Below are positions 1 through 8,486 of a DNA stretch of 20,814 bases, piece by piece; within the stretch, counting starts at the first letter, position 1, and each line of letters opens with the position of its first letter. The notes beneath the pieces are model-generated. The model ran no database searches and had not been told where the DNA came from. It worked only from the letters and a program-made list of their open reading frames with translations. The stretch spans positions 2,341,279 to 2,362,092 of the forward strand of contig BFEA01000128.1 of the NCBI GenBank assembly GCA_003427395.1, read 5' to 3'. A program made the position numbers and the translations under genes. The DNA comes from Chara braunii. Its lineage: Eukaryota > Streptophyta > Charophyceae > Charales > Characeae.

Positions 1-20
1 CCGCGAGGTTGGAGACTTAC

Positions 21-43
21 CTGTAGGCCGGCGCGTTGGTCAT
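21..43 (-). CDS. Possible short coding exon ending at a strong splice donor (partial gene leaving the window)
   Basis: Read on the minus strand, an ATG at 43-41 is followed by MTNAPAY plus two bases of the next codon, then CAG|GTAAGTC, a near-perfect plant 5' splice site with the intron GT at 20-19. The frame also stays open upstream through the GA-rich tract, so this could be either a first coding exon or the 3' part of an internal exon. The rest of the gene would lie left of the window. I do not recognise the peptide. It could belong with the candidate exon at 929-1139 on the same strand, but nothing in the sequence proves that link. A 23-bp exon call rests almost entirely on the donor site and the GC-rich codons, so it is weak. 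Confidence 0.28.
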
Positions 44-61
44 CTTATCGATGGAAAACTC

Positions 62-131
62 TCTCTCCGCCTCCCCCCCCTCTCTCTTATTATTATTATT
101 GTTATTGTTATTATTATTATTATTTATTTAG
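62..131. repeat. Low-complexity CT/C tract followed by (ATT)n microsatellite
   Basis: A CT- and C-rich stretch (62-87) passes into a TTA/ATT trinucleotide run with two TTG interruptions (about 88-131). It is simple-sequence DNA with no coding content. Confidence 0.9.
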
Positions 132-140
132 GTATTTTGT

Positions 141-281
141 GAAGTCATATCCCGACGTGCTTTCGGTGTTTCGGCACGGAAAATACACTTTAGGATTTCA
201 GTGTTTTGCTTAGTTTTTTGCGGAATCATTTCCTGAATTACTTTCGATGTTTCAATACTGAAAACGCACTTCGGGATATGA
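141..281 (-). repeat. Two diverged, inverted copies of the 92/68-bp hairpin repeat
   Basis: On the minus strand, one unit starts at 275 and a second at 194 (81 bp spacing). Both carry the CCCGAAGTGC-like left arm, the CCGAAACACCGAAA-like core and the CGGGATATGA tail seen in the array at 3917-5030. The first unit is degraded in its right arm and the second in its left arm. The copies are clearly older than those in the main array and lie in the opposite orientation about 3.6 kb away, so the family exists outside its array. Confidence 0.8.
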
Positions 282-857
282 TTTGATAAATCGGATCCAG
301 ACCCGACTCACACAATCATCATCACACGCGTCAGACAACAAAGATGAGAATCATATACAGAAGAAAGGTCCTTCATTGCGCAGACACATGAGAAAACAAC
401 AGCAAATGATAAAGAGGGAGGAGAGACGAAAGTGGAGGGGAAAGAATATGCATAAAACTCGTGGTCAACATAGTCTCCCCATCAAATGTTCAACCAATGT
501 CTGTCCTAAAAAATATCGAACCGGTAGTGTTTTTTTTTGCCCTGTTTTATTTTTTACCAAGGTCTATCTGTGCCAAGTTTGGTGTTTGTGGGGTCTTGGA
601 GATTACTGTTTTTGCCAGCCCTGAAAATCCTGAAAAATCATGAAAACTAGAAAGAGCAAATTTTGCATGAAAATACATTTTTGCCTTTTGGTTTAAGGCC
701 TCCTTGTTTTTTTTTTAAATATAATTTATGGTTGTTAATTTGGTGTCCGCTCTATGGATTGGTGACAATTCTGGCTTAAAAGGTATAAGATGTTTGTTAT
801 AATGACCCTGGAAAATCCCGTAAAAAATTAGGGATCTGTTAACCGCTTCTCCCAGGT
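282..857. other. AT-rich stretch with no supported gene
   Basis: AT-rich DNA with short T runs (529-537, 708-717). A plus-strand frame of 113 codons from 283 begins lysine/arginine/glutamine-rich and ends in cysteine- and phenylalanine-rich sequence. It has no recognisable domain and I do not regard it as a gene. Nothing else identifiable was seen. Confidence 0.6.
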
Positions 858-928
858 TCATGTCCGTCCGTAGTGGAGGAGTTCCTGCTGCATCAGCAAG
901 ATCACCTGGACATCCGGTAGGGACTCAC

Positions 929-1139
929 GCAGGTCGTTTTAAGGTCAGGCCAATGGTCTGGTACTTGGATCTTCGATCAGGGGTGTCGATCAAATACTGG
1001 GTACAGTCCTTATCAGAGTTCGAGTGCTGCCTAGCCAGACCCAGTGCTATACAGTTGGGCCAGCCCTCCGGACCATGGCATTCAATAGTTGTCAGTTTGT
1101 GGGCGTCACGTTGCTGGAGCAATGTCAGGACCTTGAGAG
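929..1139 (-). CDS. Candidate internal exon of an unidentified minus-strand gene
   Basis: The minus strand has a pyrimidine-rich tract (about 1200-1143) ending in TACAG (acceptor AG at 1141-1140). An open frame follows without stops to CTGC|GTGAGT, a strong donor with its GT at 928-927. The 211-bp exon would start at the second base of a codon and encode about 70 residues running ALKVLTLLQQRDAHKLTT ... YQTIGLTLKRPA. The composition is ordinary for a soluble protein. I recognise no domain. Past the donor, a different frame (about 936-858) reads DLRESLPDVQVILLMQQELL, so the alternative is a decayed coding sequence with a one-base frameshift rather than an intact exon. The plus strand is also open for 97 codons here, which weakens the argument from openness alone. 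Confidence 0.33.
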
Positions 1140-1334
1140 CTGTAGTTGAGTAGAGGTAAACAGTACAAGTGAGAGCGGAGGGGAGTGGAGAAAGGCAAGG
1201 GCTATGTGGGGCAGTGCCCCCACGACCTAACTCGGCACTTTGGACAAAGACATTGGTCGGACAATTGGCAAGGGGACTACTTTTGGACGACATGACTTAA
1301 TCTCCCCTTACTCATCCTTCCACCCCATCATCCG

Positions 1335-1335
<1 letters not shown>

Positions 1336-1403
<68 letters not shown>
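1336..1403. repeat. (GA)n microsatellite
   Basis: About 34 uninterrupted GA dinucleotides. The Arg-Glu-repeat reading frames through it are artefacts of the repeat. Confidence 0.97.
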
Positions 1404-1406
<3 letters not shown>

Positions 1407-2159
1407 GTTGCACTTTCTCAATGTATCAGCTCTGGGATTTCTTGTCTGCTATTGCTTTTCTTTCTCACAACTTGTTATTAACTCAGTCCTTGTCAGTCTG
1501 TTATGTACTTCTTTCTTTTATAGACAACAGTCACAGGATTCATATTTTATTCCCCTTACACCCTCAAGTCTATTGTTTCATATAAAATTTATGTTATCGT
1601 TGATTACTTCGTTTTGATGTTCATCTTGTTTTGATTTCTGACTAGTCATTTTTCCTGAACTCATTACTTCTCATGGGCAGGTTTTGTCTCACAGAAAGTT
1701 GTTGTTCCTTGTTGTTGTTTCGACATTTTTCCAGATGGTAAGTGTTACACTTTCCAATTTTCATCTCCCCACATGGTGTCCTAAAACGTTTTTCATCATA
1801 CAACTCAAAGTGGTGATTCTTTTGTTTTAAACCACCACTAGCTTTCTCGGTGTTGGAAAAAATGGGAATATACGTCACACCGCATTTATCGAGGGTCCTG
1901 AGGAGGCTCGGGCAAAAAAAAGTTGTTTGGACCTTGTAGGCTAGTGCAGCAAAAAAAAAAAAAAAAATCCACGGCGGGGAAAGGAAGGACGCCGGGAAAG
2001 GCCGCGAAGGTGGTGTGCTGACTTTGGTACTTGAAGGAACGAATCTACCCAAAATAACAGCTAGTTTCATTGTTGTTGTTTTTTCCCCTTTTGATGTTGT
2101 TATAGTGCCCTGCCAACCAGGCAGGCCGGAATCCACGGACAGATGACACTTTGCAACGA
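1404..2159. other. No gene recognised; poly(A) tract and short repeats
   Basis: Mostly AT-rich, with an A run at 1951-1967 and TTG-rich patches (1702-1720, 2073-2081). The minus strand is open for 231 codons between 2337 and 1642, but its translation is compositionally odd, includes a phenylalanine run made by the poly(A) tract, and shows no domain. I treat it as chance openness. Confidence 0.5.
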
Positions 2160-2485
2160 AGGGGGCACTCTCACATGTACTCAAGCTTGTGTATCCAGTT
2201 GTTTTCACGTCACTAGAGATTCTTCCCTTCCCCCCCCCCCCCCCCCGCCTTGCTTTTATGTCCTCCTCTAACGACTCGTTGGAGGGCATACTCTCCCTTG
2301 TGCCTACAATTCGGTATCCAGATGCTTCCATGTCCAAAGAACATTTTTCTTTTTTTTTTTGTTCTTCGTTTTATCCTAGGTGTCCTGCCCTTATTACGGG
2401 AGGGCTATAACGCCCGTTGCTAGGGCACACTCTCACGTGCACCCCGGATTTTGTATCTAGCTACTTTCACGTCGTTAGTCTTGTT
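2160..2485 (+). repeat. Three diverged tandem copies of a ~120-140 bp unit
   Basis: A motif of the form GGGCA-CTCTC-TGT/TGC ... TATCCAG/TATCTAG ... TTTCACGTC recurs at about 2160-2225, 2281-2345 and 2422-2485. Spacing is about 120 and 141 bp. Similarity is patchy, and the spacers hold a 16-base C run (2231-2246) and T-rich tracts. This looks like an old, decayed tandem repeat rather than a gene. Confidence 0.5.
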
Positions 2486-2506
2486 GTTGTTGTTGTTGTT
2501 GTTGTT
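2480..2506. repeat. (TTG)n microsatellite
   Basis: About eight to nine TTG units ending in a T run, directly after the third copy of the degenerate repeat. Confidence 0.92.
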
Positions 2507-2605
2507 TTTCCTTTTTTCATTTTCATAGAGTATCTATGGCGGACCCACCAGGTGTGGTGTTCCGCCTGGGATAGAGACGGAGATGGAGGATGAAGGGGGA
2601 GCAAG

Positions 2606-2926
2606 ATGGCACGGTGCAACTCCCCCGCCAGACTCCAACGCACGTACTTCAAGATGTGCGAATGTAGAATGATCTCAAAAACAGACAACAACTGGGGTTA
2701 CCCCAGCGGACTGACTGGACCGGACTGGACTGGCTGCTACCGACAGAGGTACCGGCCTGGACTGGACTACCCCGAATACAACATAGGCCTTTGAGAACAA
2801 GCCAAGCGGCTGGTCTCACAGGCCAACCAGAGGTCTGCTACACGATCCTCGGCCTGTGATGGATCGCCTAGATACAAGCACGCTTCCGCCAAGAAGCGAA
2901 ACTCTACCAAAGAAAAAAAAACACAG
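2606..2926 (+). pseudogene. Coding-like remnant with an in-frame stop
   Basis: From an ATG at 2606 a frame reads MARCNSPARLQRTYFKMCE ... DYPEYNIGL and stops at TGA (2792-2794). The same frame then continues for about 45 more codons (EQAKRLVSQANQRSATRSSA ...) to a TAG near 2927. Continuation past a single stop in the same frame, with lysine/serine-rich content, suggests a decayed coding sequence, possibly a transposable-element fragment. Part of it (2700-2770) is built from short ACTGGACCGG-like repeats. I recognise no domain, so chance openness remains possible. Confidence 0.22.
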
Positions 2927-3144
2927 TAGTATAGGATGCGGAGCAAGTTCCATGCCGAGTCCATGCGATGCAACCTAGGATAGAAAATGTCACAAAAACA
3001 ACGATGTCAGAGCTAACAGGCTAAGTGAAAGCAGAAGCAACTAACTAGGATACATATTCTAGGAAAGCGGAAAGTAATAACAACTAGATCCTAGTCTAAA
3101 AATGTTGGAGGCAGTAGCCTCAGTCTGGAAACAGCTGAGTGGTG

Positions 3145-3345
3145 GGTGTGGCCCCGGGGGGGGTCCGGGGTGGGGCACAAAACCCCATTTTAGGGGTTAA
3201 GCCCATAGTGTGCGCGCTCTCGTTGTGCAACCTTTTTTTTTTTTTTTTTTTTTTTGGGTGGTGGGGGGGTCCGGAGCTACGGTTGGGGGTGCTCACCCCC
3301 GAACCCCCGGACCCCCCTCGAGGCCCCGGGGTCGGGGCTCGACAA
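3145..3345. repeat. G/C-run-rich block with 23-base poly(T) and repeated GGGGTCCGG motifs
   Basis: Runs of four to eight G occur at about 3151-3180 on the plus strand, with GGGGGGGTCCGG near 3262. Runs of C at about 3294-3345 give G runs on the minus strand, including a GGGGGGTCCGG motif. A poly(T) tract spans 3233-3255. The two arms around 3262-3320 can pair as an inverted repeat, and either strand has enough spaced G runs for a G-quadruplex. The poly(T) could be the tail of a minus-strand retroposon, but I found no clear pol III box or target-site duplication. Confidence 0.6.
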
Positions 3346-3429
3346 CCCTGGGTGACCGCTATGGATGGTCGACCATGCAAGGGAACAAGGGAGCCTGGTA
3401 TACTGGGTGCACCTAGATGAAGCATGTGA

Positions 3430-3916
3430 GGCTGCCTAACTAGGGCGTGAGGGTCGGCAGAGGGTAGAAAAAAATGTGATGGGTAAGGGAATCATGCAAA
3501 TGACTCCTACGGTGGGGGAAGTCGGAGCTGGATCCATAAGCTGGGAAGCCAAGGCAATGCTATGGTCCCGATGCCACCAAGGGAAAACCCAAATCAGAGG
3601 AACCCGGCGAAGGGAGACCATCATGAGACACAACCAGGGTATTGTACAGGGTAAGGTCGTAAGAGAGTGGCGGCATCTGAAGTAGGCAGAGTTGATCGTG
3701 ACGAAGTCCATGAAGTTGTCGATGACGTCCATGATGAGAAGTCCGGAATGTCGTTGAGGAAGAGCCGCAACGTCGACGAGCTGAAGTGGCAAAACTGGAG
3801 TGGATGGAGTACTGAGAAGTCAAGGACGTGGGAAGATAAGTCAGAGTCAATCGTCGATCGAGCAGGACGACGACGAGTGTGTTGTGGACGAGTGTGTTGT
3901 GGACGCTCAGAAGCAG
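3430..3916. other. No gene recognised between the G-rich block and the hairpin array
   Basis: Both strands are partly open here (118 codons on the minus strand, 99 on the plus). The translations overlap the same bases, contain no recognisable motif, and the plus one runs into the hairpin repeat. There is a short GACGA/GTGTGTTGTGG duplication just before the array (3876-3903). I regard this as non-genic or as debris of an unknown element. Confidence 0.5.
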
Positions 3917-5030
3917 CCCGAAGTGCGTTTTCGGTGTTGAAACATCGAAAACACTTTGGGATATGATGTATTGAACATCGAAATCCCGAAGTGAGTTTTT
4001 AGTACCGAAACACCGAAAGCACTTGGGGATATGATATACCTGTTGGTAGAAAATTGAGTAAGTTAAACACCGAAATCCCGACTTGCGTTTTCAGTACCGA
4101 AACACCAAAAGCACATTGGGATATTATGTATTGGATGGTCAAAAATCGAGTAAGTTAAACACCGAAATCCCGAAGTGAGTTTTCGGAACCGAAATACCGA
4201 AAGCACTTCGGGATATGATATAGTAGATGGTAGACAATCGAATAAGTTAAACACCGAAATCTCGAAGTGTGTTTTCGGTATAGAAACACCGAAAGCACTT
4301 CGGGATATGATGTATTTAACACCGAAATCCTGAAGTGCATTTTCGGTACCGAAACACCGAAAACACTTCGAGATATGATCTACTGCATGATAGAAAATCG
4401 ACCAAGTTAAACACCAAAATCCCGAAGTGCGTTTTTGGTACCGAAACACCGAAAGCACTTCGAGATATGATGTAGTAGATGGTAGACAATCGACTAAATT
4501 AAACATCGAAATCCCGAAGTGCATTTTTGAGAGCAAAACATCGAAAGCACTTTGGGATATGATATATTAAACACCGAAATCCCGAAGTGCATTTTCAGTA
4601 TCGAAACACCGAAAACTCTTTGGGATATGATGTGCTAGATGTTAGAAAATCGAATAAGTTAAATACCGAAATTCCGAAGTGCATTTTCTGTATCGAAATA
4701 CCGAAAGCACTTCGGGATATGATGTATTAAACACCGAAATCCCGAAGTGCGGTTTCGATACCGAAACACCGAAAGCACTTCAGGATATGATCTACTAAAT
4801 GGTAGAAAATCGACTAGGTTAAACACCGAAATCCCGAAGTGTGTTTTCGGTACCGAAACACCGAAAGCACTTCGGGATATAATGTACCAGATGATAGAAA
4901 ATCGACTAAGTTAAACACTGAAATCCCGAAGTGCGTTTTCGGTACCGAAACACTGAAAACACTTCGGGATATGATGTACTAGATGGTAGAAAATCGACTA
5001 AGTTAAACACCGAAGTGTATTTTCATGAAA
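3917..5030 (+). repeat. Hairpin satellite: 13 tandem monomers of exactly 92 or 68 bp
   Basis: Monomers begin at 3917, 3985, 4077, 4169, 4261, 4329, 4421, 4513, 4581, 4673, 4741, 4833 and 4925. The spacing is always 92 (long, L) or 68 (short, S), giving the order S L L L S L L S L S L L L. Short units lack the same 24 bp of spacer (the part reading like CTAGATGGTAGAAAATCG plus a few bases). The conserved half of each unit can fold: left arm CCCGAAGTGC pairs with right arm GCACTTCGGG, and an inner TTTCGGT pairs with ACCGAAA around a loop of about 8 bases. An ATATGAT tail and the spacer follow. Many centres contain GGTACC. The last unit decays after 5016. Minus-strand frames through the array are artefacts of the repeat. 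Confidence 0.96.
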
Positions 5031-5472
5031 TTAAAGAGTTTACCTTCGGTATACCATATATAAGATTGTTTTCGATATAGATTCGATGAAATATAAAACC
5101 TCCATTAACCATCTTTCGTAATTTGAATTATGAGACATACATAATAACACTGTGGGTTATTTGTAGAAGGATGTATTTCAAATATCTATCAGAGTGTATA
5201 ACCTTTGTGAAGTGTTTAGTTGTCAGTGATAAGTTCCGATATTGTGAGCCCTTTAGATGGTAGTAAGGTACATGCCGAAACTTTGTTCTTGGTCCATGGT
5301 GAGATGTTGTCACTTTTCTTTTTGAGGAGAGTGACTACATTATTATTGAAAGAGAGGAAGGTGTTGGTGTGATTGTTGGAATCTTGCTAGTGAGGGTGGC
5401 GATTGCCGCTCGCCATGAGAAAAATAGTGGTCGTCTTTGTTTTGTATCGTGTGGGGTCACGTTGTCTCTATG
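5031..5472. other. AT-rich spacer, no gene recognised
   Basis: AT-rich DNA between the satellite and the 363-bp tandem duplication. A 61-codon minus-strand frame (5313-5128) lacks recognisable motifs and convincing splice sites. Nothing else stands out. Confidence 0.6.
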
Positions 5473-5502
5473 GTAAGGTCTGACCAGTCTAGGTCATAGG
5501 GA

Positions 5503-5685
5503 ATGGGTTGTTCAACCTTGCAAGTAGGAGTCAAACAGAAATATGACACTGCAATCAAAGCGAATGTGGTGAGGCTGAAGTCTAAAGCAGGGTTTGACCT
5601 CGAGATGTTATCCCTTAATTGGATTACACCACTCCTCGACGAATATCACAAAATATATAGGAAAAAGTCACGTATGACAGATTGA
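5503..5685 (+). CDS. Small unidentified ORF in the first copy of the 363-bp repeat
   Basis: The 60-residue frame reads MGCSTLQVGVKQKYDTAI ... and ends RKKSRMTD before TGA. It has no signal peptide or membrane segment, and the C-terminal part is basic with a short hydrophobic stretch (LEMLSLNWITPLLDEY). The paralogous frame in copy 2 (from 5866) keeps the same length and the same terminal TGA position without indels, but has a TGA at codon 19 and several amino-acid changes. That could reflect a once-coding segment, such as an exon or part of a transposable element, or just recent duplication. I recognise no family. It may not be translated. Confidence 0.2.
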   Translation: MGCSTLQVGVKQKYDTAIKANVVRLKSKAGFDLEMLSLNWITPLLDEYHKIYRKKSRMTD

Positions 5686-5865
5686 AGTTGAACTGGGTAA
5701 CAAAACGTGGACAGAGACTCTATAATAATAATTTCTCTCGTGAATAGTTAGTTCAGACTTTGTCTAAGTTACTCGGAAGGTTGATCTTTTAAAGACCCGT
5801 CAGGGGGTTATTCTTGACTTTTTAAATCAATGAATGTAAGGTCTGACCAGCCTAGGTCATAGGGA

Positions 5866-6048
5866 ATGGGTTGTTCAACCTTGCAAGTAGGAGTCCAACA
5901 AAAACATGACACTGCAATCTGAGCGAATATGGCGAGGCTGAAGTCTAAAGCAGGGTTTGACCTCGAGATGTTATCCCTTAATTGGATTACACCACTCCTC
6001 GATGCATATCAGAAAACATATAGAACAAAGTCACATACGACAGATTGA
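5866..6048 (+). pseudogene. Second copy of the 60-codon frame, interrupted by a stop
   Basis: This is homologous to 5503-5685. It begins MGCSTLQVGVQQKHDTAI, then TGA at codon 19, and reads on in the same frame through RLKSKAGFDLEMLSLNWI to ...KSHTTD and TGA. The unchanged length with one nonsense change marks it as a decayed copy if the first is coding. Confidence 0.25.
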
Positions 6049-6200
6049 AGTAAACCGGGTAACAAAACTTGGACAAAGACTTTACAAGAATGATTTCTCT
6101 CGTGAATAGTTAGTTTCGACTTTTTCTAAGCTACTCGGGAGGTTGATTTTTTAATGATCCGTCAAAGGGTTATTCCTGACTTTTTAAATAAATGAATGTA

Positions 6201-7711
6201 CAAACCGATTGAGTTTCGTTTTGGAATTAGCCGGAAGGCCTCTGGTACTATTATGAGGGATCAAGTATTATGTTTGAGTGGACGACAATAGGATGATGTT
6301 AAAACCATTCACGGAAAAATCCTTAAATATTTTAAAGATACACGAATTGGTTCGATATACAATTGCAAGTTTTGGTGAAAGGCTCAACAGAGGCTATATC
6401 TGCTACCATTCCAACGAATAATTTTGATGTTAGGCCTTAATTTGATTTTCAGTATGTATTTGCTCTTCAAATCAGAGGCCTAATTTTTTGTTTTTTGTAA
6501 GAAGCTTCCGCTTAATTTCGATTAAAATTTTATTGCATATTATAATTTTGCAAGGATGTTCCATAAGGAATCCAAAAAACCATATTTAACTGTGTATTGT
6601 GAGAAAGAGGGTTTGTAAACGACGGGGACGTCGTTCAATAGAGACCGGGAACACTGTCAGGGCGGAAATCCTTACAAGGGTATCTATTAGATACTTTGAA
6701 TATTGGACGTTGTTCGACGTTTGTAGAATTTTTTGATTAGGTGAGGTTGACGCATTGCCAAAAGTTTATTCAAACCTAACGTATGACCGAGAGGCTAAAA
6801 CTTTATGAACTTTAGTCTGAAGGTCGCGGCGTCCAAGAGTAGTGGTGGTAATCGGCGGTGCTTCCTTTCGTTGAGGCCATAAAGGCATTGCGATTATTGG
6901 AGTGTTAAATTCGAGTCTATCTTATTTAAAATAATTATGCGCGACTGTTAAGTTGCGCGATTTATGCCCTGAATAATCCAAAACTAACGACCGTGTTGGG
7001 TCTGCACTGACAACAATGACACGGGGAAAAAAAAGTCGTTAAAATTATTTATCTTTTGTGTACCCGTACGGGGTTTGATTAATTTATCAAGGGCTTAGAA
7101 GTCCGACATTGAAGCCTAATCAAGCAAGGTGTTCGTCTGGTCCATAAGTGAGTAGTCGACCATATGAAGGGCAAGGCAGACAGAGTTTGCCAAGTCACGA
7201 GAGTGCGGCCCTCTAAGGCAAGAAGTTCTTCATAAAGAAGAGCACTCCTACTTTTTTCGAAGTATGAGTTAGTCCAGTCGGTAACCCGCCAGTTAGGTGC
7301 ACCGTGGGTTCAGAGATCGAGGCTAGAACAAAGTTGGGCTGGTTCCTTTTGGTGGGGCAGCCCACTTAGCCTATTGCAGTCAGGCGTGGCAATTCTCGGT
7401 TGCGCGATCGTTTACATTGCGCAGATCAGATCCGCCACACGAATTGAAAATACCCCTGCACGAAAATGACATGCAAAAAAAAAAAAGACCTTCAATTATT
7501 TTTAAATCCGAAAAAAATTGAACTCAGCTCTGTATTTTCGACAGTGTGCAACTGGAACACCACACAATTTGAAATGACCGTTAACAAAAATCAACGGAAG
7601 AAAAAAAACACGAATCTAACTAAAAACGGAGCAACATGTGGTGCAATAAGAACTGAGGGGACTTGTAGCTTTTAGGGACAGTGCCAGACGTTCATTTTCA
7701 CGGGCAACCGT

Positions 7712-7716
<5 letters not shown>
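6201..7716. other. AT-rich stretch with no recognisable gene
   Basis: About 1.5 kb with frequent stops in all frames, modest AT richness and no tandem structure. A 69-codon lysine/asparagine-rich frame at 7466-7675 arises from A runs. I looked for tRNA-like B boxes, LTR termini and reverse-transcriptase motifs and saw none that were convincing. Confidence 0.55.

Positions 7717-7749
<33 letters not shown>
7717..7749. repeat. (TA)n microsatellite, first tract
   Basis: About 15 TA dinucleotides preceded by a T run. Confidence 0.95.
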
Positions 7750-7751
<2 letters not shown>

Positions 7752-7776
7752 TTTTAAGATTACTCCTTAGATTTTG

Positions 7777-7801
7777 TATATATATATATATATATATATA
7801 T
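7777..7801. repeat. (TA)n microsatellite, second tract
   Basis: About 12 TA dinucleotides, followed by TTTATTTATTTTT. It is separated from the first tract by about 27 bp. Confidence 0.95.
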
Positions 7802-8020
7802 TTATTTATTTTTCCCTCTTTTTTATATTTTAGTCCCCCTTCGCCGTGACGCCGTCTTGGTTGCGCCCGTTTGTTTTTAGGAACAGGGTGCAACAACCAA
7901 CGGCTCACCTGAACCTGGCACTATTGGCGCCCAGGTACAGGTGCACGGATGGGTGGGAAAAAAATACCTGATTGAGTTTGACTCTAGTTCGACTATGTGA
8001 AATGATCAACATGGGGGAAA

Positions 8021-8047
8021 TGCTCGTTCGTTTTTGAACGACGAGCA
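8021..8047. repeat. Short inverted repeat (hairpin)
   Basis: TGCTCG (8021-8026) pairs with CGAGCA (8042-8047). After a one-base bulge, TCGTT pairs with AACGA, giving 11 base pairs around a small T-rich loop. Its function is unknown. Confidence 0.7.
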
Positions 8048-8084
8048 ACATGTTCACAAGGAGAATGAACGGGTTAGGAAGCAT

Positions 8085-8135
8085 AAAAAAAAAAAAAAAA
8101 AAAAAAGAGGAAAAAAAAAAAGAAAAAAAAGAAAA
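8085..8135. repeat. Poly(A)-rich tract
   Basis: Long A runs interrupted by single or double G. It could be the A-rich tail of a plus-strand retroposon or plain low-complexity DNA. No flanking target-site duplication was identified. Confidence 0.9.
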
Positions 8136-8320
8136 GGGTAACGACCACGATAGTGGTTGGATGAGTATGTAGGTGTGTGTGGGTATGAGTGTGACTGCGC
8201 TTGTTCGCTTTCTGAACAGGCTGCAACAATGGCTCACTACAGTCATTCTTTGAAGCATGTGGCCCAAGAGGAAGGCCAGATGCTTCTTGGATTGGAAGAC
8301 CTTGGTTCCCCTAGAGGAAC

Positions 8321-8412
8321 ATCAAGGTTTGTGAACCTTGATCATGGCTTAAAATGAAGGGTCCAGGCCAGCTATGAATTTTTGATTGTGGGTCAAGTTG
8401 CTGCCCACAATC
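8321..8412. repeat. Two perfect 9-bp-stem hairpins in close succession
   Basis: ATCAAGGTT (8321-8329) pairs with AACCTTGAT (8334-8342) around a 4-base loop. GATTGTGGG (8384-8392) pairs with CCCACAATC (8404-8412) around an 11-base loop. A near-palindrome (GTTCC/GGAAC, 8305-8320) lies just before, and a TATA-like GCTATAAAAG follows at 8420-8429. No gene clearly uses that TATA-like site: the first downstream plus-strand ATG (8461) hits a stop at its fourth codon. Confidence 0.7.
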
Positions 8413-8486
8413 TTTAGCTAGCTATAAAAGTCAGCAGTTCCCACACTTGCCTGACAATTGATGAGGCTGTGACGTTGCTTACTTAC

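Larger units (their letters stand above)
5473..6200 (+). repeat. Tandem duplication of a ~363-bp unit
   Basis: Copy 1 spans about 5473-5835 and copy 2 about 5836-6198, both starting GTAAGGTCTGACCAG. They align almost end to end with scattered substitutions and very few indels, ending in CTTTTTAAAT(C/A)AATGAATGTA. Copy 1 contains an intact 60-codon frame at 5503-5685 and copy 2 carries the same frame with one stop. The two copies adjoin directly, so they are not a pair of LTRs flanking an element. Confidence 0.93.

Noticed and set aside
1642-2337. 231-codon minus-strand frame
   Set aside because: It contains homopolymer-encoded Phe and Gly runs and crosses the degenerate repeat and poly(A). 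No domain recognised.
4063-4536. 157-codon minus-strand frame
   Set aside because: It lies wholly inside the hairpin satellite. Its repeated peptide simply mirrors the 92/68-bp monomers, neither of which has selection signs for coding.
3917-5030. CRISPR array
   Set aside because: Repeats and spacers are both conserved from unit to unit, and the setting is eukaryotic. It is a satellite.
5473-6200. LTR pair of a retrotransposon
   Set aside because: The two copies are directly adjacent, with no internal region, primer-binding site or polyprotein between them.
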